Origin: Thermomicrobiales bacterium
Lineage (GTDB): Bacteria > Chloroflexota > Chloroflexia > Thermomicrobiales > UBA6265
Direction: 5' to 3'
DNA: 64,000 nt
Assembly: GCA_023957015.1 (NCBI GenBank)
Contig: JAMLHR010000008.1
Location: 17,385-81,384 of the forward strand
Shown one piece after another: positions 44,375-52,327 of this stretch; the stretch's first letter is position 1; each line of letters opens with the position of its first letter. The position numbers were made by a program, and so were the translations under genes. Below the pieces are notes generated by a model that was not told the origin of the DNA, ran no database searches, and saw only the letters and a list, made by a program, of their open reading frames with translations.

Positions 44375-45865
44375 CTACCGCGTCAATGGCAACACCCACT
44401 GATCGGCGCGAGGAGACCAGGCGGCGGCCTTTTCCGAGACGCCGCTGACATTCACCAGATTCCAGAGAAACACCGCCGCGGCGTCATCATGCAACAGGTT
44501 CGCGACCTGACGATAGGTTTCCGCGCGCGCCACCTCATCCATCTCGGTCGAAGCGGAACTGAGGAATTCATCCACATCCGCGTTCGCATAACGACTGAGG
44601 AAACCGCCGGAACTCCAGACAAACCCCAGGAGCGTGGATGGATCGAACAGTGGACTCCAACTGGCCATGCGCAACTCAGGAGCGGATGGGTCCATCCAAC
44701 CTGCGTTGAAGGTCGCCTTATCGCTCACCACCAACTCCACATTCACCCCGACTTCCGCCCACTGAGCGATCATCGCTTCACAGACCGGCACATAGGCATC
44801 CGTTGTGATCTCGAGTCGACAGGATAGATCGGTGATTCCTGTCTCCTCAAGCAAGCGTTGCGCTTGCTCGGGATCGTAGGCAAAGGGAGCGAGATCGGGA
44901 TCGAATCCCAGTGAACCCGGACCTGGTTGGATAGACGCCAATCGGGTGCTGCCTTCATGAATCAGCGCACTAGGGAAGGCATCCAGATCAAGCGCGAGGT
45001 TCAGAGCCGTCCGAACGCGCACATCGTCAAACGGAGGTGTATCGGTTGCGATGCGTACGAACCAGGAGCCGGAGACGGCGGTATGGTTCACCTGCAATCC
45101 GGCATCACGCAGCGCGCCAGCGCTATCCAACGGCATGAAGGTGGCGATATCGGAGGCACCACTGATGACATCCGAAGCCCGTGTAGTTGCCTCCGGGACA
45201 AACCGCCAGGAGACGATGTTGGCGATCGGTGAGCCCTTCGCTGCGGAAGGCTGATAACCGCTATACCGGTGCACCGCGATCTGCTCACCACGCGCCCATT
45301 GGTCGAAGATATACGGACCGCTACCAATCGGCACATTCGGATCAAATGACTCCGGCAGGAGTACGTGCCACTGTGCCATTTGGGCCGGCAACCAGGGACT
45401 GGGTGCGCTCACATGAATACGAGCCGTAAGCTCGTCGACGATCTCAATGTGCTCAACGATACCGAAGATATCGCGCACCTGCGATTCGCTGCCGGATACG
45501 AGGTCGAACCCGCGAGCAATCGCCTCGGCGGTCACGGGGGCAGTATCGTGAAAGGTCAATCCCGGGCGCAGCGCAACCTCCCAGGTGGTGTCATCAATCA
45601 CCTCGAAGCGTTCGGCTGCGATCGGTCGCAGGGCACCATCGGCATCGAATCCAATCAAGGCATCGAAGATCGAATGCACGATCGACCATTCGATATCGGA
45701 ATAGGCATTGGCGGGATGAATGGTATCCGGTTCAACCGGGAGGTCAAAGACGATCGCATCAACGACCTCTACTCCCGGTATCGATTGGGCCAGCGCAGGC
45801 GACACGCGCGGCGCGAGCATGCCAATCGCTGCGGATGTGATCAGGTTGCGTCTGCTCAGGTTCAT
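44375..45865 (-). CDS. ABC substrate-binding protein, peptide/nickel family (SBP_bac_5), first of two
   Basis: The 496-residue exported protein starts MNLSRRNLITSAAIGMLAP, a Tat-like signal without a lipobox cysteine. The mature protein has the SBP_bac_5 framework: VEPDTIHPANAYSDIEWSIV near 41, FEVIDDTTWEVALRPGLTFHD near 89, LNLALDLDAFPSALI near 285 and FAYDPEQAQRLLEETG near 320. Such proteins bind peptides, nickel chelates, sugars or other small ligands. It is the last gene of an FMN-riboswitch operon and overlaps the second binding-protein gene as ATGA, so flavin or a precursor is the suggested ligand. Confidence 0.88.
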   Translation of the reverse strand: MNLSRRNLITSAAIGMLAPRVSPALAQSIPGVEVVDAIVFDLPVEPDTIHPANAYSDIEWSIVHSIFDALIGFDADGALRPIAAERFEVIDDTTWEVALRPGLTFHDTAPVTAEAIARGFDLVSGSESQVRDIFGIVEHIEIVDELTARIHVSAPSPWLPAQMAQWHVLLPESFDPNVPIGSGPYIFDQWARGEQIAVHRYSGYQPSAAKGSPIANIVSWRFVPEATTRASDVISGASDIATFMPLDSAGALRDAGLQVNHTAVSGSWFVRIATDTPPFDDVRVRTALNLALDLDAFPSALIHEGSTRLASIQPGPGSLGFDPDLAPFAYDPEQAQRLLEETGITDLSCRLEITTDAYVPVCEAMIAQWAEVGVNVELVVSDKATFNAGWMDPSAPELRMASWSPLFDPSTLLGFVWSSGGFLSRYANADVDEFLSSASTEMDEVARAETYRQVANLLHDDAAAVFLWNLVNVSGVSEKAAAWSPRADQWVLPLTR

Positions 45866-47358
45866 ATCAATCTCCTTAATGCGAGCACGTACTCATCGCC
45901 ACGCGGTGTCCACCCCTGGATGGTGCTGGAAACACCGAAGTTCGTCACCAGATTCCAGAGATAGATGGCCGCGGGTGAAGATTGTAGCTCCCGGCCAATC
46001 TCGGCATAGTAGTCGTTCCGAGTACCCTCATCCGGCTCGGTTGCGGCCGTGGCGATCAGCTCATCGACCGCGGGGTTCGCGTATCGACTCAGGTAGCCAT
46101 CCGATTTCACCACCAGATTCACAAAGGTGTATGGATCATACATCGGTCGCCAGGTGGCATATCGCAACGCAGGGGCCTCCGGATTCGGCCAGTCCTGATT
46201 GAAGGCAGCGAGCTCAGCGGTCTCGATCGTGACGCGGACACCGACTTCCTCCAACTGCGCGGAGATGGCCTCCAGAATATCGGTGCGCGATCCGGCGGAT
46301 ATCTGGGCATGTGTCTCAAATCCATCTGGATATCCCGCTTCCGCAAGCAATGCCCGAGAAAGGTCCTGATCGAACGCGAACGGTGCCAGATTCTCATTGA
46401 AGCCGAGTCCGCGCGCATCCGGGAAGAAGCTGGCCAACCGCATCGCCTCAGGAGAAACGAGCGTGTCGGCGATCGTCTGCACATCGACCGCATGATTCAG
46501 CGCCTGGCAGACACGAGGATCATCAAACGGTGCGGCATCCGTAGCGATGCGGATGAACGATGTTCCCACGACAGGCGATGACACCGCGATGTGACCAGCC
46601 CGCTCAATCCCGCCCAGATGGTCGGCCGGAACGTCCTCAACGATGTGGGCCAGACCGGTGCTCAAATCAGCCACTCTGGTTGCTGGCTCAGGTACAAAGC
46701 GATAAACGACACGCTCAGCCATCGGATCACCCTTGGGCGTACCGAGCGGGTACTCCGGATTACGGACAAGTGTGATCGCACTCCCCTGCTCCCAGGACTC
46801 GAATATGTATGGTCCCGAGCCGATGGGAGCCGTGGCCAACGACCGCTCGGTGAAACCTTCGGGAAGCAACACACCCCAGACGGCGAGCTGGCTCGGCAGC
46901 CATGGCGAGGGTTCCGTACAGATGATCTCGGCGTGGAGATCATCGATCTCACGCACCTCACTGATGACACTGTAGAGGGAGGAAATCTGGGAAGACGCGC
47001 CTTGGATGTGTTCGACATTTCGCGTGATAGCGGCGGTGGTAACCGGACTGTCATCGTGAAACGTCATCCCCTCACGCAAGGTGATGCGAAAGGTGATGGC
47101 ATCATCACTCTCGAAAACTTCTGCTGCCTGCGGCAGAATACTGCCATCAGGTGCAAAATCGACCAACGAATCGTAGATCGAGTGGATGATGCTCCAGTCA
47201 CGCGTGGAGTAGCTGGTTGCAGGGGTGAGATTGTCCGGTTGGCCAGAGAGATCGACAACGAGTTCCCGCAGCAACCCGGCTTCTTGAGCGGCCACCCGAC
47301 AGGTACCAATAGCTGGCAAAGAAGCTGCCATACCAACAAGAGAACGACGGTTGATCAT
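45862..47358 (-). CDS. ABC substrate-binding protein, peptide/nickel family (SBP_bac_5), second of two
   Basis: The 498-residue protein is a clear paralogue of its downstream neighbour: DNLTPATSYSTRDWSIIHSIYD, FRITLREGMTFHDDSPVT and FAFDQDLSRALLAEAGYPDG correspond at matching positions. The N-terminus INRRSLVGMAASLPA is again a twin-arginine-like signal. AAAGGA precedes ATG 47358, which overlaps the stop of the permease gene. Two tandem binding proteins in one operon may give two affinities or two ligands. The FMN riboswitch upstream suggests flavin-related substrates. Confidence 0.88.
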   Translation of the reverse strand: MINRRSLVGMAASLPAIGTCRVAAQEAGLLRELVVDLSGQPDNLTPATSYSTRDWSIIHSIYDSLVDFAPDGSILPQAAEVFESDDAITFRITLREGMTFHDDSPVTTAAITRNVEHIQGASSQISSLYSVISEVREIDDLHAEIICTEPSPWLPSQLAVWGVLLPEGFTERSLATAPIGSGPYIFESWEQGSAITLVRNPEYPLGTPKGDPMAERVVYRFVPEPATRVADLSTGLAHIVEDVPADHLGGIERAGHIAVSSPVVGTSFIRIATDAAPFDDPRVCQALNHAVDVQTIADTLVSPEAMRLASFFPDARGLGFNENLAPFAFDQDLSRALLAEAGYPDGFETHAQISAGSRTDILEAISAQLEEVGVRVTIETAELAAFNQDWPNPEAPALRYATWRPMYDPYTFVNLVVKSDGYLSRYANPAVDELIATAATEPDEGTRNDYYAEIGRELQSSPAAIYLWNLVTNFGVSSTIQGWTPRGDEYVLALRRLI

Positions 47359-48194
47359 GCACGATGTCCTTTCTGTACGGGATCGAGGGCGAGTCGCAGC
47401 CAATCGGCGGCGAGATTAAGAGCTGTGACGAGATAGATGATGGTAAGACCGCCGAAGGCACTCACCCACCAGCCGTTGTAAAGTAGATCCTGACCATCAC
47501 GGACAATACCGCCGAGTGAGATCTGGTTAATGGGCGCACCGATACCAAGCCAGGTAAGCGAAGCACTCCAAAGCAGCATGGCACCGATCTGCTGAAAATA
47601 GACGACCAGAAACACCGGCAGGAGATTCGGCAGAATATGGTGGAGGGCAACATATCTGCGTCCGGCACCCATCGAGAACGATGCTTCCACAAAGGCAGAG
47701 CGCGATAGCGACCTCGCCTGGGCACGTAGTACGCGGGCGTAAGTAACCCAGCCCGTACCAATCAACAGCAGGATCATCGCCTGGGTCGATTGACCGATCG
47801 TTGCTGTGACCATCAAACCGACGGTCACAAACGGCACGGCCAGCACTGACTCAACCAACAGTGACACCAACCGATCCATCCAACCACCGGCCATACCGGC
47901 CAACAGACCGCCAGTTACACCGAGTACGGCGGCGCCGGTGGCGGCAATTGCACTGACGGTGAGTGAATTAGTGGCACCAACCACAAGCCGCGCGTACATA
48001 TCACGTCCGAGACCATCGGTTCCCAACCGCTGGCCACCGAATCCGAGCGGTGGTGTCAGGCGATCGGTCAACGATTGCGCCGTCGGTGATGGCATCATCA
48101 ACGGAGCAACGAGGAGGACGGCGATCAGTACCACCAGCGGAACAAGGCGCCAATTACCTGTCCATCTCGCAACTGACGTACGGCGGTCAGACAT
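47355..48194 (-). CDS. ABC transporter permease, DppC type
   Basis: The 279-residue permease has six predicted membrane segments and the DppC-type N-terminus with a first helix (PLVVLIAVLLVAPLMM). The conserved EAA loop AFVEASFSMGAGRRYVALHH plus ILPNLLPVF near residue 175-203 contacts the ATPase. It contains GTDGLGRDMYARLVVGATNSL, which is diagnostic for DppC/OppC proteins. ATG 48194 is chosen over a GTG three codons before. It overlaps its neighbours on both sides by a few bases. Confidence 0.9.
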   Translation of the reverse strand: MSDRRTSVARWTGNWRLVPLVVLIAVLLVAPLMMPSPTAQSLTDRLTPPLGFGGQRLGTDGLGRDMYARLVVGATNSLTVSAIAATGAAVLGVTGGLLAGMAGGWMDRLVSLLVESVLAVPFVTVGLMVTATIGQSTQAMILLLIGTGWVTYARVLRAQARSLSRSAFVEASFSMGAGRRYVALHHILPNLLPVFLVVYFQQIGAMLLWSASLTWLGIGAPINQISLGGIVRDGQDLLYNGWWVSAFGGLTIIYLVTALNLAADWLRLALDPVQKGHRA

Positions 48195-49122
48195 TGACAG
48201 CACCTACCTGCGGTAGTGACCGCAATCTCGGATCGATCGCGAGCTGCAGGAGATCGACAAGAAGGTTGATACCAATCACCCCAATCGCGGTCACCACTAC
48301 GAAGGCATGCACGACCGGTAAGTCACGGGCGATCGCCGACTGGAGGGCCAATCTGCCGACACCTGGCCAGGCAAACAGGGACTCCACGACTACGGCACCA
48401 CCGACCAGGAAACTCGCCTGGAGGCCGACGAGGGCAATCGTGGGCAGCAACGCATTCGGAGCGATATGGCGCCTCGTGACGGCGTTACTGCCAAGCCCTT
48501 TACTGCGGGCGGTGCGAACGAAATCGGCAGCAACAACGTCGTCCATGCTGGTGGAGAGCAAGCGAGCAATCGAGCTGGCAGGTTGCAGAGCGAGTGTCAG
48601 CGTCGGCAGGATCAGTGCCGAGGCGGAGCGGTTACCCGAGCTCGGCAGCCACCCCAGCTTCACGGCGAAGACCATCATCAACATCGCGCCAAGCCAGAAT
48701 GTGGGTACGGCCTGACCCAATGAGGGCAGGATCTGCAGTGCGGTGTGCATCCACCCTCGCCGCTGCGAGGCCAGCGCGTATGCGATACCGGTTATCGTCG
48801 CCAGCAGGATGGCGGCCGTGGCCAACTGCAGCGTTGCGGGAAGGCGGGCCAGCACAGCATTGAGTGCTGGTTGACCATCGCGCCAGCTATCGCCGAAATC
48901 GCCTATGAATCCGCGACTGATAAAGGATGCGTATTGCTGCCATACCGGATCGTTGAGTCCCAGCTCGTCACGCATCTGATCACGTATCTCGGGAGAAACA
49001 CCGGGAGGGAGAAACCCCTGGGTTGGATCGCCGGAGAGGTGAATCATGAGGAACACGGCGCTACTCGCCAGCCAAATGGTGGCAACGATCTGCATGATTC
49101 TGGTGAGTATGAGCCTGATCAC
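48187..49122 (-). CDS. ABC transporter permease, DppB type
   Basis: This 311-residue permease begins at GTG 49122, giving the usual DppB start (first helix IMQIVATIWLASSAVFLMIHL, then GDPTQGFLPPGVSPE). GDFGDSWRDGQPALN near 90 is the DppB signature. The EAA loop DFVRTARSKGLGSNAV followed by RRHIAPNALLP binds the ATPase. A longer in-frame reading to 49335 runs through the terminator and is not credible. As first gene after the FMN riboswitch it receives the flavin control. No ATPase gene is in the operon. Confidence 0.9.
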   Translation of the reverse strand: MIRLILTRIMQIVATIWLASSAVFLMIHLSGDPTQGFLPPGVSPEIRDQMRDELGLNDPVWQQYASFISRGFIGDFGDSWRDGQPALNAVLARLPATLQLATAAILLATITGIAYALASQRRGWMHTALQILPSLGQAVPTFWLGAMLMMVFAVKLGWLPSSGNRSASALILPTLTLALQPASSIARLLSTSMDDVVAADFVRTARSKGLGSNAVTRRHIAPNALLPTIALVGLQASFLVGGAVVVESLFAWPGVGRLALQSAIARDLPVVHAFVVVTAIGVIGINLLVDLLQLAIDPRLRSLPQVGAVNV

Positions 49123-49232
49123 GACGTACGCATCCGCGGAGATTCGGAATGGCGTGATGGAGCAGCGATCATCGTCCGATGATCGTTGTCGCAGCGCCAC
49201 CCAAGGCATCCGGCTATCAATCGAGCCGGGCA

Positions 49233-49262
49233 CAAAAACACCCGATGCCGAAAGCCATCGGG
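49233..49262 (-). terminator. Riboswitch-controlled intrinsic terminator
   Basis: CCCGATG and CATCGGG form a stem with an eight-base loop on the minus strand, followed by TGTTTTT. It lies between the FMN aptamer and the permease gene, the right place for termination when FMN is bound. Confidence 0.8.
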
Positions 49263-49324
49263 AGTATCGTTGCGGAGGTGCCACGAAGACGTAATCCGTG
49301 AGGACTCGTCTCGTTGTGTATTGG

Positions 49325-49460
49325 CCTTCTCCCATCCGGACTATACCGTCGGCTTCGGATTTTCACCGAATCATGCGCTTGTGTATCACGCGCGCTTGCG
49401 GGCTCTACCGCCGGTCAGGACTTGATCGCCATCGCTCGACGATCTCACCAAACCCCGAAG
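49325..49460 (-). promoter_or_regulatory. FMN riboswitch (RFN element) upstream of a peptide-type ABC operon
   Basis: Minus-strand landmarks follow the FMN aptamer in order: CTTCGGGG (49460-49453), GACCGGCGGTAGAGCCCGC near 49419-49401, CATGATTCGGTGAAAATCCG near 49374-49355, AAGCCGACGGTATAGTCC and GGATGGGAGAAGG ending at 49325. The first internal helix is about 20 bases longer than usual (between CTTCGGGG and CCGGCGGT). Such switches control riboflavin synthesis or uptake. Here an intrinsic terminator and dppB/dppC-type permease genes follow, so the transporter is predicted to import riboflavin or a relative. A weak promoter TTGCAT-N18-TACCAT lies just upstream. Confidence 0.93.
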
Positions 49461-49577
49461 GTTATGTGCCTCTATGGTACGGCTAAGATACGAGGCGATG
49501 CAAACGCAACTCCTTTGTCACGGTTTCATTCTGAAGTATTGGGTTATCTGCTCATTGCGGCAGTTAGCAACAGACTC

Positions 49578-49886
49578 CTAGGGAGACAGAACACCGAGAG
49601 CCAGCAGGTACCAAAGCAGTATCAGACTCAAACAGGCGCCTCCGCCAAAAACCACTAGAAGCGAAGCGAGACATCCTTTACCAGGAGGGGTCCTTCCAGT
49701 TTTTTTCTCAAGATCAGAAGCTTCCCGGAACCAAATGATGTTCGCAATGAGCCCGGGAAGCCACAGAACCAAATAGAGCACGAGAGTGATGATAGCTTGG
49801 GTCGTAAACGACTTGGAAGCATCCATCAGGCTGCGAAACTCCGCTATACGCTGACTACTCTCTTTGTCTTGCTCACTAGGACTCAT
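49578..49886 (-). CDS. Small membrane protein divergent from an XRE regulator
   Basis: The 102-residue protein (ATG 49886, GGGGAG upstream) has a polar N-terminus, a membrane segment near 32-54 (IITLVLYLVLWLPGLIANII), a basic loop (KKTGRTPPGKGC) and a second segment near 77-98 (LLVVFGGGACLSLILLWYLLAL). It is unrecognised. It faces an XRE regulator gene across a perfect palindrome, which suggests co-regulation. Confidence 0.65.
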   Translation of the reverse strand: MSPSEQDKESSQRIAEFRSLMDASKSFTTQAIITLVLYLVLWLPGLIANIIWFREASDLEKKTGRTPPGKGCLASLLVVFGGGACLSLILLWYLLALGVLSP

Positions 49887-49924
49887 ATCACTCCCCTTTT
49901 CTTCATCCGATTGATTCAAAGAAT

Positions 49925-49945
49925 AATAGTCGTATTTCGACTATT
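49925..49945. promoter_or_regulatory. Palindromic operator candidate between the small membrane gene and xre
   Basis: AATAGTCG and CGACTATT are exact complements around a five-base spacer. The site is centred between two divergent start codons, as expected for an operator of the adjacent XRE protein. Confidence 0.6.
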
Positions 49946-49970
49946 TCTCCATGGCAGACACCATTTCGTC

Positions 49971-50291
49971 ATGAAGAGAGATGCCGTCACAGACGATCTT
50001 CGCGAACGCGACAGCGCATTCGATCAAGTAGTTGATCGTCGAGTAAGACGCGTCCTCGCTGAGGTGTTGCGTTCGATTCGGAAAGAGACAGAATTGTCGC
50101 AGGTACAGCTGTCGGAACTAACCGGTGTACCTCAGACTACGATCAGCAAGATCGAACGGGCGCATAGAGATGTCACCCTGCTGGAATTTCTTGCGATCTG
50201 CAAAGCGCTTTCTGTTTCACCGACTGAAACTGTCACTCGCCTCTTCGAGGAGATCGATCAGCAGAAATTACAAAGACCAGGTCAACGCTGA
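49971..50291 (+). CDS. XRE family transcriptional regulator
   Basis: The 106-residue protein has a single helix-turn-helix domain (about residues 40-95): LSQVQLSELTGVPQTTISKIE then LLEFLAICKALSVSPTET, with a charged N-terminal helix. The ATG at 49971 is preferred to upstream starts because those run back through the palindrome and the divergent gene. The perfect palindrome 26 bases upstream may be its own operator. The divergent gene encodes a small membrane protein. Confidence 0.85.
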   Translation: MKRDAVTDDLRERDSAFDQVVDRRVRRVLAEVLRSIRKETELSQVQLSELTGVPQTTISKIERAHRDVTLLEFLAICKALSVSPTETVTRLFEEIDQQKLQRPGQR

Positions 50292-50352
50292 CCTGATCTC
50301 CTTTCTGGTGTCGGAATGATGCTTCAATGAGTTTTCGTAGCGATTACCGCAC

Positions 50353-51105
50353 CTAGTTGGCGGGAGTCGCTTCCGGCACGCTCCCTGGCAAGTTAATCGT
50401 TGGCGGAACGACATTGACGATCCAACGCACTGGCAGAACATCATCGAAACCACCCCAGATATCTCTCACTTCGATGATGTACTGACCCGGTGTCGGTGGC
50501 AGGATGATGAATCCGTAACCCTCCGCAGCCGCTAACGCGACCACAGGGTCCAATCCAGAGAAGTTACCGGGGCCTAAACTGAGTGCGAAGACCGGTGTGA
50601 TATGCCAGTACTGGAGTGGATTCTCAACCTCGACGCCATTGATGGTAACAACGGAATCGGTCAGGTCACTGATGAAGGTATTGGCGCAGTCCCGCAAGTC
50701 CTGTTCGTTGCGATTGATATATGGTTCCGGATCGATCGTTGAGCACATCGCGGCACTCACCTGTAAATACAACGCAGTGCCCTCGGGGACAGCGCAGGTG
50801 ATCTCGTACTCCGGCGAACCAGATACGTCATACACACTTGGCAGGAAAAACACCGGGCCAAACTGAGCGATAGAGCAGAGACCATTATCGAGGTGGAAAC
50901 TGGGGTGGGCATCAACCGGAATGCTAAACGACCACTGCCAGAATCGAGCGTCCCACTCTGCAGCCGTTGCGCCCTCGTATTCGTCTCCCGGCGGCACGAT
51001 CTCTACCGGCAACACATCCTGAGCCGCGATGGCGACACCCAATGAGGTGGAAAAGAGGAGCGTGAGGCCGATCATACACCGCCGCAAGCTTTTCACAGCT
51101 TTCAT
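50353..51105 (-). CDS. Secreted protein with EYEG...EW...QW motif, paralogue 1
   Basis: The 250-residue protein begins MKAVKSLRRCMIGLTLLFST, a signal peptide ending near AIAAQ. The mature part opens VEIVPPGDEYEGATAAEWDA, has QWSFSIPVDAHP and GPVFFLPSVY, cysteines consistent with disulfides, and GQYIIEVRDIWG near the end. The motif set (acidic EW, QW, P.D, gpVfFL) recurs in uncharacterised secreted proteins of several phyla. A later ATG at 51075 is a possible start. It is followed by the related gene at 51351-52086 upstream on the same strand. Confidence 0.72.
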   Translation of the reverse strand: MKAVKSLRRCMIGLTLLFSTSLGVAIAAQDVLPVEIVPPGDEYEGATAAEWDARFWQWSFSIPVDAHPSFHLDNGLCSIAQFGPVFFLPSVYDVSGSPEYEITCAVPEGTALYLQVSAAMCSTIDPEPYINRNEQDLRDCANTFISDLTDSVVTINGVEVENPLQYWHITPVFALSLGPGNFSGLDPVVALAAAEGYGFIILPPTPGQYIIEVRDIWGGFDDVLPVRWIVNVVPPTINLPGSVPEATPAN

Positions 51106-51350
51106 CCCCCGAGCAATCCCGATATGTGGCCAGATCGTTCCCCGCGCACCGCATCCACCCGCCACAATCGCGTATCCGATTGAACCCTGTTGCCGCATTC
51201 TACCCATGCCGGCACAGTTTCACAATGGTTCCGATGCGCGGTCGTGATGTAACCAGGTCCCGGGAATGGAAGAGGTCAGGTCAACGCTGGCTGACCTCCT
51301 CTATCGTCTTGGAACATGGAGCTAGCGAGTTGTCGCCGAACTCACCGCTC

Positions 51351-52086
51351 CTAGTTGACCGGAGTGGAGACAGGAGCCTCTTCCTCAACGTTGACTGTTG
51401 GCGAGACGACATTCACAGTCCACCGTTCGGTGTTGCCCGTATCGATCATGCTGTGTCTGAATCTCGATGAAGTACTTGCCCGGTTCCGGAGGCAGAATCA
51501 GCAACGTATACGAATCAGAGACCGATAGAGCCGTGCCAGGTGGAACACCCAGGGAGTTGCCTTCAGCCAGGTTGAGTGCATGGATCGGTGTCACCACCCG
51601 ATGATCCATCGTGTTCGGAAGGAATATCCGATTGACGCTCAACTTCTGGGACACGATGGCATCGGTAGCCGTTGTCGCACAGACAGAGAGCTCCTCCTCA
51701 TTCGAGCCGAAGTACGGAGGTGGCTCAACGGTCGAGCAATTGGCTCCGCCCATTGGAACCAGGATGGCCACCCCTTCCGGAATGGTGCAGTTCACATTTC
51801 GGATTCCATCGCTGGAGAACATATGGACGGGCAGAAAGAAGACTGGACCCGACTGGCCGACACCGCACCATTTTCCCGTCGGATCTGTCCCTGGGTGAAG
51901 ATCAAGCGGAAAACTCATATTCCACTGCTGCCATCGCACCTCCCATTCGGCCACCGTTAAGCCTTCGTACTCCTCGCCAGGAGGAAGAATTTCCACTTCC
52001 AACTCCGTCTGCGCGGAGAGGACCATGCCAAACATTGATGAGAGGAGTAACGCGAGTAGGATCGCACCTCGACGTATACCTTTCAC
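51351..52086 (-). pseudogene. Secreted protein paralogue 2, frameshifted near its C-terminus
   Basis: From GTG 52086 (GGAGGGA upstream) the protein has a signal peptide (GAILLALLLSSMFGMVLSAQ) and then matches paralogue 1: EYEGLTVAEWEVRWQQW, SFPLDLHP, QSGPVFFLPVHMF, KYFIEIQ. After KYFIEIQ the frame diverges (TQHDRYGQHRTVDCECRL to a stop at 51385). A different frame from about 51450 reads MIDTGNTERWTVNVVSPTV, matching PVRWIVNVVPPTI of paralogue 1, and ends at 51351. One frame shift between 51450 and 51475 therefore scrambles the last 25 codons. Confidence 0.72.
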
Positions 52087-52280
52087 CGAGTCCCTCCATA
52101 TTCCTTTGACAGGTAGGCGAACTACGCCGCTCGCCACCTGCGGCAAGAGCCGCTCTATCCAGTAACTGGATATGTCTCTTAGTTCGACTTCCGTAACAGC
52201 AGTATGAAGATGCCTAAGCTAAAACGCAATAGGTGCAAATCGGTAGTGTTTACGGTTCAACTTGTGGATGTATGGAACGC

Positions 52281-52309
52281 AACACCTCGGTCCTCGCGAC
52301 CGAGGTGTT
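52281..52309 (-). terminator. Terminator after dnaJ
   Basis: AACACCTCGGTC and GACCGAGGTGTT form a perfect 12-bp stem around a five-base loop, 19 bases past the dnaJ stop on the minus strand. The rest of the 52087-52327 gap holds no gene. Confidence 0.7.
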
Positions 52310-52327
52310 GAACGGGCGAGACGCGCT

